DNA of 64,000 bases from Bradyrhizobium sp. CCGE-LA001 (GTDB lineage: Bacteria; Pseudomonadota; Alphaproteobacteria; Rhizobiales; Xanthobacteraceae): contig NZ_CP013949.1 of assembly GCF_000296215.2 (NCBI RefSeq), positions 186,001 to 250,000 of the forward strand, read 5' to 3'. A model generated the notes under the pieces. That model was not told the DNA's origin and did no database searches. It worked only from the letters and a program-made list of their open reading frames with translations. Position numbers and translations under genes: made by a program. Shown here one piece after another: positions 53,151 through 62,022 of the stretch (the first letter of the stretch is position 1; each line of letters opens with the position of its first letter).

Positions 53151-54371
53151 ATGTCGGTACAGGGTAGCATTGTCATCGGTGGCGGCGCGTTTGCGGGGCT
53201 GGCGCTGGCGCTCGCGCTGCGCCAGGGGCTCGGACCCGAGATTCCCGTCATCGTCGCCGATCCCGCGCTCAGCACGCGTCCAAGCCGCGACCCGCGTGCC
53301 ACCGCGATCGTGGCCGCCTGCCGTCGCCTATTCGAGGCGATCGGCGCCTGGGACGACGTCAGGGGCGAGGCGCAGCCGATCCTCGACATGGTCGTCACCG
53401 ATTCCAGGCTGGAGGACGCCACGCGCCCGGTGTTCCTGAATTTTGCCGGCGATGTCGCGCCGGGTGAGCCCTTCGCGCATATGGTCGAGAACCGCCGCCT
53501 GATCGATGCGCTGGTCGCGCGTGCCGAAGCCGAGGGCATCGATCTTCGCGCCACCATCGTGTCGTCCTACGACGCGCGTCCCGAGGGCATCGACGTCACG
53601 CTCGGCGACGGCAGCGTGGTGGCCGCGAGCTTGTTGGTTGCTGCCGATGGCGCGAGGTCGAAGCTGCGCGAACGTGCCGGCATTGCCACCCATGGCTGGG
53701 AATATGACCAGTCCGGTATCGTCGTCACCGTCGGTCACGAGCGCGATCACGAGGGCCGCGCCGAAGAGCATTTTCTGCCCGCAGGTCCCTTTGCGATCCT
53801 GCCGCTCTCGGGCAAGCGCTCGTCGCTGGTGTGGACCGAGCGCCGAGCTGAGGCCGCGCGCATCGTCGCGCTCAGCGACGAAGAATTTCACGGCGAGCTG
53901 GAGCGGCGCTTCGGCCTGCATCTCGGCGAGGTCAAGGCGCTCGACAAGCCGCGCGCATTTCCGCTGTCCTATTTCGTCGCACGCTCGTTCATTGCCGAGC
54001 GCCTCGCGCTGGTCGGCGATTCCGCCCATGTCATCCACCCCATTGCCGGCCAGGGTCTCAACATGGGGCTGAAGGATGTCGCCGCATTGGCCGAGGTCGT
54101 CGTCGATGCCGCGCGGCTCGGCATGGATCTCGGTGGCGCCGACGTGCTCGAACGCTACCAGCGCTGGCGCCGGTTCGACACCATGGCGATGGGCGTTGCC
54201 ACCAACTCGCTGAACTTCCTGTTCTCCAACGAATCGACGCTGCTGCGCACGGTGCGCGACATCGGCCTCGGCCTCGTCGACCGCGCCCCGCCGCTGAAGA
54301 ACCTCTTCATCCGCCAGGCTGCTGGATTGACCGGCGAGGTGCCGCGGCTGCTGAAGGGCGAGGCGTTGTAG
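53151..54371 (+). CDS. UbiH/UbiF/VisC-family FAD monooxygenase (ubiquinone synthesis)
   Basis: A 406-residue FAD-dependent aromatic hydroxylase of the ubiquinone pathway. The N-terminal GGGAFAGLALALAL Rossmann motif, the DG motif (LLVAADGARSKLRE, about 160) and the C-terminal ALVGDSAHVIHPIAGQGLNMGLKD are all present. The exact ring position cannot be told. An in-frame TTG at 53133 with AAGGCGAAG before it is an alternative start. Confidence 0.88.
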   Translation: MSVQGSIVIGGGAFAGLALALALRQGLGPEIPVIVADPALSTRPSRDPRATAIVAACRRLFEAIGAWDDVRGEAQPILDMVVTDSRLEDATRPVFLNFAGDVAPGEPFAHMVENRRLIDALVARAEAEGIDLRATIVSSYDARPEGIDVTLGDGSVVAASLLVAADGARSKLRERAGIATHGWEYDQSGIVVTVGHERDHEGRAEEHFLPAGPFAILPLSGKRSSLVWTERRAEAARIVALSDEEFHGELERRFGLHLGEVKALDKPRAFPLSYFVARSFIAERLALVGDSAHVIHPIAGQGLNMGLKDVAALAEVVVDAARLGMDLGGADVLERYQRWRRFDTMAMGVATNSLNFLFSNESTLLRTVRDIGLGLVDRAPPLKNLFIRQAAGLTGEVPRLLKGEAL

Positions 54372-54379
54372 GAGCGAGT

Positions 54380-54435
54380 GGAGAGTGGCGAATGGCGAGT
54401 GTTGTCCATTCGCTATTCGCCGCTCCCTATTCGCC
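54380..54435. repeat. Short inverted GGCGAAT...ATTCGCC repeat
   Basis: GTGGCGAATGGCGAG and CATTCGCTATTCGCC arms lie in the spacer between the ubiH-family gene and the Trm112 gene, which converge. Confidence 0.55.
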
Positions 54436-54439
54436 AGAA

Positions 54440-54637
54440 TCAATCGATCTTGCGGGCCTCTTCCGGCAGCATGATCGGAATGCCGTCGCGGATCGGATAA
54501 GCGAGCTTGGCGCTACGCGAGATCAGCTCCTGCTTTGCGGAATCGAACTCCAGCGGGCCTTTGGTCAGCGGGCAGACCAGAATCTCCAGCAGCTTGGGAT
54601 CGACGCTGGCTTCGGGACGTTCGGTAGGCGCGTTCAT
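54440..54637 (-). CDS. Trm112 family protein
   Basis: A 65-residue protein of the Trm112/UPF0434 family: LLEILVCPLTKGPLEF near residue 15 and AYPIRDGIPIMLPEEAR at the end. Unlike eukaryotic Trm112 it has only one Cys in the first knuckle (CPLT). These proteins are thought to be small methyltransferase partners, but bacterial function is unclear. I chose the ATG at 54637. Usually found near a thioredoxin-LON pair in Rhizobiales, as here at 58.5-60.2 kb. Confidence 0.88.
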   Translation of the reverse strand: MNAPTERPEASVDPKLLEILVCPLTKGPLEFDSAKQELISRSAKLAYPIRDGIPIMLPEEARKID

Positions 54638-54793
54638 TGGGGTCTCCGGCAATCGACTTGCCTCTAGCATAGAAAATCGGGGGCGCCCATCGCAGGTTCA
54701 AGCGGAGAGCATCCGCAGGAGCTCGTTCTCAGGCGCTGCAGCCGCGCTCCAAATCTGTGCTGCGTACCGGCAGCACTGATTTCTTATCGCCTC

Positions 54794-54808
54794 TTAGAAC
54801 GAATCTAA
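54794..54808. promoter_or_regulatory. Candidate Irr (ICE-type) operator
   Basis: TTAGAACGAATCTAA, an inverted repeat (TTAGA-N5-TCTAA), matches 12 of 15 positions of the TTAGAATTATTCTAA iron-control element bound by Irr in Bradyrhizobium and relatives. It lies about 104 bp upstream of the PepSY gene start. Assignment is by eye from memory of the consensus. Confidence 0.5.
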
Positions 54809-54911
54809 AAATTGTCGCCCCCACAGCGGATTGACTTAACCCCCGCCTTTGCTTCCTTCGGCTGCGCTTTGCGCTGAGCACACAGCGCACACGACAGAGG
54901 AGGAGACGTTC

Positions 54912-55190
54912 GTGAAGGTCATTCGTGTTGTTGCCATGGCACTGACGATCGGGATTGGCATGGGATCGACGGCCCTGGCCGACGGTTTCAAGAACTGCAC
55001 CAAGCTCGACAAGGCGTCGTGGAAGCCGGCCAGCGAAGCCGAAGCCAAGGCCAAGGCGGCTGGCTATGAGGTGCGGCGCTCCAAGATCGAAGGCTCGTGC
55101 TACGAGGTCTACGGCGTCAAGGAAGGCAAGCTCTACGAGCTGTTCTACAGCCCCGAAGACCTCAGCCTGAAGCACACGATCGCCAAGTAA
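54912..55190 (+). CDS. Small periplasmic PepSY-like protein
   Basis: A 92-residue protein with a signal peptide ending at about ALA (residue 23) and then one small domain (KASWKPASEAEAKAKAAGYEV, about 30-50, ending in YELFYSP) that resembles a PepSY domain. I chose the GTG at 54912 because AGGAGGAGAC precedes it. A cytochrome b561 gene follows after 60 bp, a common pairing in alphaproteobacteria, suggesting a role in electron transfer or redox chaperoning at the membrane. Confidence 0.75.
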   Translation: MKVIRVVAMALTIGIGMGSTALADGFKNCTKLDKASWKPASEAEAKAKAAGYEVRRSKIEGSCYEVYGVKEGKLYELFYSPEDLSLKHTIAK

Positions 55191-55250
55191 ACCGCTCCAG
55201 GTGACTGCGGCACCCAAGCTGCGGCGAGCGAGCGCCAAGGCGAAACGGGC

Positions 55251-55844
55251 TTGATGGAACAAGCAGTGCGACAAACGCGCGGGGCGTCCGACAGGAGCCC
55301 CGCGAACCCTAAGGTTTCGCGGACCGTCGCAGTCTGGGACCTCCCGCTACGCCTGTGGCACTGGCTGCTCGCGATCTCAGTTCTGATCGCCTGGTTCACG
55401 CCGCCCACCTACGACGGACTTCACCGTATCGTCGGCTATACGGTCATCGGCCTTCTCGCCTTCCGCCTGGTCTGGGGCTTCATGGGAAGCCGATATGCGC
55501 GCTTCCGCATGGTTGGCGTCAGGCTGCGCGCTGCGCCACACTATCTCTGGAACCTGCGCCGGGGCATCACCGGCCGCTATATCGGGCTCAACCCCGCCGG
55601 CACCTTGATGCTGGTGGCGTTGCTGGTCTCCCTCGCGGTGTCGACCATCACTGGTGCGATGTCGGTCACCACCACGTTCTTCGGCGTCTGGTGGGTCGAG
55701 GACACGCACCATTATTCGTCGGATGCGGTCATCATCCTGGTCGTGCTGCACATACTCGGCGTGCTGCTGATGGGGATTCTCCAGCGCGAGAATCTGATCC
55801 GCGCGATGTTCACGGGACGCAAGCACATTCGCAATCGGTCCTAG
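55251..55844 (+). CDS. Cytochrome b561 / di-haem cytochrome b
   Basis: A 197-residue inner-membrane protein of the bacterial cytochrome b561 / Ni-Fe hydrogenase cytochrome b fold (PF01292). It has four helices, beginning with WDLPLRLWHWLLAISVL at about residue 29, where the first haem-ligand His lies. Another haem-ligand His pair occurs at about DTHHYSSD and VVLHILGVLL. It is likely to pass electrons between quinones and a periplasmic acceptor. It is co-transcribed with the PepSY-like gene and may share the candidate Irr control. Confidence 0.85.
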   Translation: MMEQAVRQTRGASDRSPANPKVSRTVAVWDLPLRLWHWLLAISVLIAWFTPPTYDGLHRIVGYTVIGLLAFRLVWGFMGSRYARFRMVGVRLRAAPHYLWNLRRGITGRYIGLNPAGTLMLVALLVSLAVSTITGAMSVTTTFFGVWWVEDTHHYSSDAVIILVVLHILGVLLMGILQRENLIRAMFTGRKHIRNRS

Positions 55845-56031
55845 ACGATACTGATCACGGCAGACGTTGTTCGCGCCACCGTCGGGACCTCGACTGCAAA
55901 TGTTCCCAAAATTGAATTGCGCAGGCGGCGTTAAGGCGCCGGTAAGCATGCAATCAGGCGTTGCGCGAAATTAACGCGAAGAACGCTTGGCCTGTCCACG
56001 ATCGACCACATTGACGATGGAGCTTTATTGC

Positions 56032-58533
56032 ATGTTCCGCGTTTTTTCCTGCCTTACTGTCGAGCACGATTGGCGGCTCGTGCCGCTCGCTGGCCTGGTC
56101 TGCTTCGTCGCGAGTATTGTCGCGGTCAGCATCTTCCATCGCGCCATCGCGGCGCGCGCAAGGACGCGGTCGATCTGGATCGCGATTGCCGGCGCTGCCA
56201 TCGGATATGGAATCTGGGCGACGCATTTCGTCGCCATGCTCGCCTACGAGCCCGGCGTGACAACCGGCTACGATATCGTGCTGACGGCGCTTTCGCTCAC
56301 GACGGCAATGCTTCTGACGTCGGGCGGCTTCGCCATTGCGGTCGGCGATTACGGCCGGTGGCGCGCGGGCGCAGGCGGCGTCATCATCGGCGGCGGCATC
56401 GCCAGCATGCACTATCTCGGAATGTGGGCGCTGGAAGTGCCGGGCCGCGTCGCCTGGTCGCTGGATCTCGTGCTGGTCTCGATCCTTCTCGGCATGTGCT
56501 TCGGCTATGCCGCCCTGTCCGTCGCGATCAAGCACCGGACCTATCGCGGAACGCTGACGGCGGCTGTGCTGCTGACGCTTGCCATCGTGTCGCACCACTT
56601 CACGGCGATGGGTGCGGTGCAGATCACGCCCGACCCAACCCATGCAACGGGCGCACTGTCGCTGTCTCCGGCCGTGCTCGCGCTTGCGATCGCAGGTGTC
56701 GCGCTGTCCGTGCTGGGGATGAGCCTGATCGGCGTGCTGGCCGATCGCCGCCTGGCCAGCAGAACCGCCAAGTTCGAGGAGATCATCAGCCAGCTTTCGG
56801 ATGCAAGGCGGCAGCTCGAAGGTTCGCAGCAGGAATTGCAGGAGCAGACGCTGCGGCTGGATACGGCGATCAACCACATGGTCGAGGGCCTTTGCATGTT
56901 CGATGCCGAGAAGCGGCTCGTCATATGCAACGAGCGCTACGCCAATCTCTATCGGCTGCCGCCGGAACTGCTGCGCGCAGGCACGTCGCACTGCGAGATC
57001 ATCAGGCATCGTGTCACAAGCGGAACGCTCAAGGGCGACACCAGCGACATGGCCGCCGAACAGCTGATCGCGAAGCTGGACGGCCTGTCCGTCGATGCGG
57101 TTTCGAGCCGGATCGACGAGTTCGCCGATGGTCGGCTGATCTGCGTGACGAGACAGCCGATGGCTGGCGGCGGCTGGGTGGCAACGCATCTCGACGTCAC
57201 GGAGCAGCGCCGGTCCGAAGCCAAGATCACCTATATGGCACAGCACGACGCGCTGACGGAGCTGCCGAATCGCGTGCTGTTGAGGGCGCGTCTGGATCAG
57301 GCCCTTCTCAATACGCGCAATGGAGCTCTCCATCTGGCGGTCCTCATGCTCGATCTCGATCGCTTCAAGGAGGTCAACGACACGCTTGGGCATCCAGCAG
57401 GCGACGCGCTGCTGCGCGCGGTCGCGTTGCGCTTGCGCGAATGCGGCAAGGACATGACTTTGATCGCCCGTTTGGGCGGCGACGAGTTCGCCGTCGTGGA
57501 TTACGTGACGGATCCGATCGCGGAAGCGGCGTCGCTTGCCGAGACGATCAAGGCTGCGCTCTGCGAGCCCTTCGACCTCGGCGATCACCAGGTCACGGTG
57601 GGAGCCAGCATCGGCATTGCCATTGCCCCCCGCGATGGCGCCGATTCCGACGTCATCCTCAAGAGCGCCGATCTCGCCCTCTATGCGGCAAAGGGCGGCG
57701 GACGCGGCGCATTCCGTTTCTTCGAGCCGGAGCTGGACCAGCTCATGCATGTCCGCCGCAACTTGGAAAAGGATATGCGCAAAGCGCTGGCGCGAGGGGA
57801 ATTCGAACTTCACTTCCAGCCGATCGTGCGTGTCGAAGGCGGACGAACCAGCGGCTATGAGGCGCTATTGCGGTGGCACCACCCCGAGCGCGGACTGGTC
57901 CTGCCCGGCGAGTTCATTCCGCTCGCGGAGGAAACCGGCTTGATCCTGCCCATCGGCGAATGGGTCTTGAGGGCAGCATGCGCCGAGGCCGCCAAGTGGC
58001 CGTCCGATCTGACCATCGCGATCAACCTGTCGCCCGCTCAATTCAGGAGCAAGGAGCTCGTCTCCATCATTGTCGGCGCCCTGGCGACGTCAGGGATCGA
58101 GCCGCACAGGCTCGAACTCGAGGTCACCGAGACGGTCATCATGCACGACAGCGAAGCAGTGTTCGCAGCACTCGGACAGCTGCGCGAGCTCGGCGTGCGG
58201 ATTGCCCTCGACGATTTCGGCACGGGCTATTCGTCGCTGAGCTTCTTGCAGAAATTTCCGTTCGACAAGGTCAAGATCGACCGCAGCTTCGTCAGTGAGC
58301 TCGCCAGCAAAAGGGAAGAGGCGCGTCGGATCGCCCGTGCCGTGGTGGCCTTCGCCGTCAGCCTCGGCAAGATAACGACCGCCGAAGGCGTGGAAACCGC
58401 CGAGCAGCTGGCCATTTTGCGCGAAGAGGGCTGCGTCGAGGCGCAGGGCTACTATTTCAGTCGGCCCATGCAGGCCTCCAGTATCGCGCAACGCGCGCAG
58501 CGGAAGGCTGAAGCCGAAGTGTGTGCTGCTTGA
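56032..58533 (+). CDS. MHYT-PAS-GGDEF-EAL c-di-GMP signalling protein
   Basis: An 833-residue membrane protein. The MHYT sensor domain has seven helices over about 10-245 with the three repeats recognised by THFVAM, MHYLGM and SHHFTAM, thought to bind copper or diatomic gases. A coiled coil (about 255-290) leads to a PAS-like domain (about 290-400). The GGDEF domain has an intact GGDEF at about residue 482 and no I-site, and the EAL domain starts EALLRW at about 608 with DDFGTGYSSL and EGVET intact, so both activities look possible. I chose the ATG at 56032 (GGAG nine bases upstream). Confidence 0.9.
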   Translation: MFRVFSCLTVEHDWRLVPLAGLVCFVASIVAVSIFHRAIAARARTRSIWIAIAGAAIGYGIWATHFVAMLAYEPGVTTGYDIVLTALSLTTAMLLTSGGFAIAVGDYGRWRAGAGGVIIGGGIASMHYLGMWALEVPGRVAWSLDLVLVSILLGMCFGYAALSVAIKHRTYRGTLTAAVLLTLAIVSHHFTAMGAVQITPDPTHATGALSLSPAVLALAIAGVALSVLGMSLIGVLADRRLASRTAKFEEIISQLSDARRQLEGSQQELQEQTLRLDTAINHMVEGLCMFDAEKRLVICNERYANLYRLPPELLRAGTSHCEIIRHRVTSGTLKGDTSDMAAEQLIAKLDGLSVDAVSSRIDEFADGRLICVTRQPMAGGGWVATHLDVTEQRRSEAKITYMAQHDALTELPNRVLLRARLDQALLNTRNGALHLAVLMLDLDRFKEVNDTLGHPAGDALLRAVALRLRECGKDMTLIARLGGDEFAVVDYVTDPIAEAASLAETIKAALCEPFDLGDHQVTVGASIGIAIAPRDGADSDVILKSADLALYAAKGGGRGAFRFFEPELDQLMHVRRNLEKDMRKALARGEFELHFQPIVRVEGGRTSGYEALLRWHHPERGLVLPGEFIPLAEETGLILPIGEWVLRAACAEAAKWPSDLTIAINLSPAQFRSKELVSIIVGALATSGIEPHRLELEVTETVIMHDSEAVFAALGQLRELGVRIALDDFGTGYSSLSFLQKFPFDKVKIDRSFVSELASKREEARRIARAVVAFAVSLGKITTAEGVETAEQLAILREEGCVEAQGYYFSRPMQASSIAQRAQRKAEAEVCAA

Positions 58534-58537
58534 ACAT

Positions 58538-59215
58538 TTACTGCAGCGGCGGATCGCCGCTGGTGCGTTTCTTGGCGAGATCCATCTCGGTGACCGCGAT
58601 CAGGATCTCGGCGCGGGTCTTCAAGTCGGGCGCTTCCAGCATGGCCTGCTTCTCGGCGGGACCATAGGGCGACATCATCGCCAGCGCGTTGACCAGCGCC
58701 TCGTTGGGCGCACTCTCGACGCCCTCCCAGTCGACCTTGAGATTGTTGGCTTTCAGGAAGTCCGCCAGCACCGCCAGCAACGCCTCGCGGTCGACCTGGT
58801 CTTCGCCCATGCGCGCAGTGAAATCGTCGACAAAGGCGAAGAAATCCACCTTGCATTGCCGGTAGGCGGTGAGGACCTCGAGCTCCTCGACCACCTTGAA
58901 GCGCGAGACGCCGGTGAGCTCGAGGATGTAGCGGCCGTCGCCGGATTCGGCGAGCTGGGTGATGCGGCCGACGCAGCCGACGCGGAACAGCGCCGGCTTG
59001 TCGGAATTCTTCGGCGAGTGCGCCACATCCGGCTGGATCATGCCGATCAGGCGATGGCCATCGCGGAAGGAATCGTCGACCATCGACAGATAACGCGGCT
59101 CGAAGATGTTGAGCGGCATCTGGCCGCGGGGCAGCAGCAGCGCGCCCGGCAGCGGAAACACCGGAATGATCTCCGGCAGGTCGGCGGGCCCGCGATATTC
59201 GATGTTGATCGGCAT
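58538..59215 (-). CDS. LON peptidase N-terminal (substrate-binding) domain protein
   Basis: A 225-residue protein consisting of the N-terminal LON domain alone, without ATPase or protease. The start (IPVFPLPGALLLPRG...LNIFEPRYL at about 15-45) is diagnostic. It is co-oriented with the upstream thioredoxin-TPR gene and would bind unfolded or specific substrates. Confidence 0.9.
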   Translation of the reverse strand: MPINIEYRGPADLPEIIPVFPLPGALLLPRGQMPLNIFEPRYLSMVDDSFRDGHRLIGMIQPDVAHSPKNSDKPALFRVGCVGRITQLAESGDGRYILELTGVSRFKVVEELEVLTAYRQCKVDFFAFVDDFTARMGEDQVDREALLAVLADFLKANNLKVDWEGVESAPNEALVNALAMMSPYGPAEKQAMLEAPDLKTRAEILIAVTEMDLAKKRTSGDPPLQ

Positions 59216-59300
59216 CAGCCCGGTCCCCCTGGCTTTGCTAGCGCAAGATCCCGAAAGGTCTGAAGCGATCTTCCGAACAGATCATGCTCAAAAGAGGGCC

Positions 59301-60224
59301 TTACGAAAACAGGATCGTCGACAAACGCTTGCGGCCCTCGACGGTTGCATCATCGGTGCCGCCCCAGGCTTCGAAGAACTGCACCAGCTGCTTGCGGGCG
59401 CCATCGTCGTTCCACTTGCGGTCGCGCTTGACGATCTCGAGCAGCTGCTCGGTGGCTGCGGCGCGGTTGCCTTGCGCGTTGAGCGCGGTGGCAAGGTCGA
59501 ATCGGGCCTGATGATCGAGCGGGTTTGCGGCGACTTTCTGTTCCAGCTCGGCCACCGGTCCCAACGCCTCCGCTTGCTCGGAGAGGTCGATCGCGGTCTG
59601 CACGGCTTTCACCGCGGGATCGTTGCGCTTGGATTCCGGCACCATGGCCAGCGTCTTCTTGGCCTGCTCCATCGCGCCGGAGACGGCATAGCACTTCGCA
59701 AGGCCCGCCAGCGCCGCGGTGTTGGTCGAATCGTGCTGGAGCACCTCGGCATAGATCTGCGCGGCCGCAGCCGGATCGCCCTCGGCGAGCACCGCCTCGG
59801 CCTCTTGCAGGATCTCGGCGAGGTTGGGCTCGCCCGGCGCGGTCACGCCCTTGGTCAGCTTTTCGATGAATGCATTGAGCTGGCTCTCCGGCACCGCGCC
59901 CATGAAGCCGTCGGCCGGCTGGCCGTTGACGAAGGCGATCACGGCGGGAATCGACTGGATGCCCATCTGGCCCGGGATCGCCGGGTGCTGGTCGATGTTC
60001 ATCTTGACCAGCTTGACCTTGCCCTTGGCGGCCTTGACCGCCTTTTCAAGGATCGGGGTGAGCTGCTTGCAGGGTCCGCACCATTCCGCCCAGAAGTCGA
60101 TCAGCACCGGCTGGCGCTTCGATTCCTCGATGACGTCCTTCATGAAGGACTGGGTGGTGGTGTCCTTGATCAGATCGGCGGCGGCCGGGCCCGCTGCTCC
60201 GTTACCCTGGTCGATGATCGTCAC
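59301..60224 (-). CDS. Thioredoxin-TPR protein (CnoX/YbbN-like)
   Basis: A 307-residue protein with a thioredoxin domain (about 25-135; active site WCGPCK at about 49-54, so the disulfide pair is intact) followed by a TPR-like region (about 140-300). It resembles the CnoX/YbbN chaperone-redox protein, although E. coli YbbN lacks a typical redox pair. The start is GTG at 60224. It is followed by the LON-domain gene 85 bp downstream. Confidence 0.88.
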   Translation of the reverse strand: MTIIDQGNGAAGPAAADLIKDTTTQSFMKDVIEESKRQPVLIDFWAEWCGPCKQLTPILEKAVKAAKGKVKLVKMNIDQHPAIPGQMGIQSIPAVIAFVNGQPADGFMGAVPESQLNAFIEKLTKGVTAPGEPNLAEILQEAEAVLAEGDPAAAAQIYAEVLQHDSTNTAALAGLAKCYAVSGAMEQAKKTLAMVPESKRNDPAVKAVQTAIDLSEQAEALGPVAELEQKVAANPLDHQARFDLATALNAQGNRAAATEQLLEIVKRDRKWNDDGARKQLVQFFEAWGGTDDATVEGRKRLSTILFS

Positions 60225-60496
60225 GGGATCCCCTCGTCATGTCTGGAATGGCGGCTCTTTAGCACGTCGCCGCCGCCTATGCTTGGTGTCGGCTCCTAAA
60301 TTGGGCCGAATGGGCCGAATTTCAATCCATCAGGGTCGATTCGCCTGTTCCGGGGCCGTTTCGGGCGATTTGGTCGCATTCAGGGTCTATATGGGGCCTC
60401 CGAATGCGAATTGATGCTGCCGGTAGCTGTTGCATTCCCCTCCCGCTTTTGGCATACGACAGCCGTTGCCGGCGCGTCACGCGACCGACACAGGAT

Positions 60497-60571
<75 letters not shown>

Positions 60572-60661
60572 ATTTTTCCCAGAGCATCCAGCCAAACCGG
60601 GTCGGTCTGTGGTTTTCCACGCCGCTGGCGGCTGGTTCGCGTCTCCTCTACTGGGTCTGCA

Positions 60662-61648
60662 ATGACAATCCTGGTCACCGGCAGCGCCGGCCATCTCGGT
60701 GAAGCCATCATCCGCACCCTGCGTGGTCGCGGGTCGCCGGTCCGCGGGGTCGATCTGAAGGCCTCGCCCTTCACCGACGCCGTCGGCTCCATCGTCGATC
60801 CCGGTTTCGTGCGGCTCCAGATGGAGGACGTCTCGGCCGTGATCCACACCGCGACGCTGCACAAGCCGCATGTGGCGACCCATGCCAAGCAGGACTTCGT
60901 CGACACCAACGTTTCGGGCACGCTCAATCTGCTCGAGGCGGCAGCTTCCGCCGGCGTGAAGAGCTTCGTCTTCACCAGCACGACCAGCGCATTCGGCTCG
61001 CAGCTTCGCCCCGAGGCGGGACAGGCGGCCGTCTGGGTCACGGAGGAGCTGTCGCCGGTGCCGAAGAACATCTACGGCACGACCAAGCTGATGGCCGAGA
61101 CGCTCTGCGAGGTGTTCTTTCGCGAGCGCGGGCTGCCTGTCGTTATCTTGCGAACCTCGCGCTTCTTTCCCGAGGATGACGATGATCCCGTGATGCGGTC
61201 CGCTTACACACTGGACAACGCGCAGGCCAACGAGCTGCTGTATCGCCGGCTGGACGTCGCAGACGCGGTGAGCGCCCATCTGGTCGCCGCCGAGCGCGCG
61301 CCCGGAATCGGGTTCGCCCGCTACATCGTCTCGGCCACGAGCCCGTTCGAGCAGCGCCATCTGGCGGCGCTCGCGCGCGATGCCGCCGGTGTCGTGCGCG
61401 AGCTCTATCCGGATTGTGCGCAGCTCTACGCGGCGCGCGGCTGGCGCCTCTTGCCTGCGGTCGACCGTGTCTATGTCAATGATCGGGCGCGGCGCGAGCT
61501 GGGCTGGCGCCCCGAATTCGACTTCGCGCATGTGCTGACTTGCCTTCGCGGCGGCCGTGATTTCCGCAGCACCCTGGCGCGCGAGGTCGGCTCCAAAGGC
61601 TATCACGACACGACATTCGACGACGGGCCCTACCCCGTCGCTCGTTAA
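60662..61648 (+). CDS. NAD(P)-dependent epimerase/dehydratase (extended SDR)
   Basis: A 328-residue Rossmann-fold protein: TGSAGHLGEAI at about 6-16 binds the cofactor and the catalytic pair is Y-x-x-x-K in IYGTTK at about 138. Members modify nucleotide sugars or other carbonyls; the substrate is not identifiable. I chose the ATG at 60662 because the sequence before it runs into the tRNA. Confidence 0.85.
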   Translation: MTILVTGSAGHLGEAIIRTLRGRGSPVRGVDLKASPFTDAVGSIVDPGFVRLQMEDVSAVIHTATLHKPHVATHAKQDFVDTNVSGTLNLLEAAASAGVKSFVFTSTTSAFGSQLRPEAGQAAVWVTEELSPVPKNIYGTTKLMAETLCEVFFRERGLPVVILRTSRFFPEDDDDPVMRSAYTLDNAQANELLYRRLDVADAVSAHLVAAERAPGIGFARYIVSATSPFEQRHLAALARDAAGVVRELYPDCAQLYAARGWRLLPAVDRVYVNDRARRELGWRPEFDFAHVLTCLRGGRDFRSTLAREVGSKGYHDTTFDDGPYPVAR

Positions 61649-62022
61649 GCGCCACTCCGGTCATTTTGCTCAATGCATCAAATGCCTGCCCGGCGTTGCC
61701 GCGCGCGACCCGGTCAGAGCCGTTCTACTGTGCATGGGGTTGTTTTCGCATTTTGGTTTGGAGCCCCATGCCGTCCAAACCGATTCACGCGCGAATTTGA
61801 TTCCGCGCTGCAGCGAGAGCCTGGTGGTGACGGCGTTCGCCCGTTGACATTCCGTCTCAATTTTTACTGAGCCCAATTTCGGCGGACGCGGCGCGCTTCT
61901 CACGGTGCGCGGATGTGCTAACCTTTCTGCGTCCGTCGTCCCGACGGATATCCAACTTCGCCTCTCGACTACCAAAATAAAAGAAATCGCAGCCCTGACG
62001 GCTGCCTTAGGGGAGTGACGCG
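61649..62022. other. Gene-free spacer with a copy of the 26-bp repeat
   Basis: 374 bp without a gene. It carries the sequence also found at 22482-22507 (here 61724-61749). Near the right end, GGGGAG at 62012 or so serves as the ribosome-binding site for the sorbosone-dehydrogenase-like gene. A GGCAGCCGTCAGGGC-like inverted repeat at about 61988-62010 may be a minor hairpin. Confidence 0.6.
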
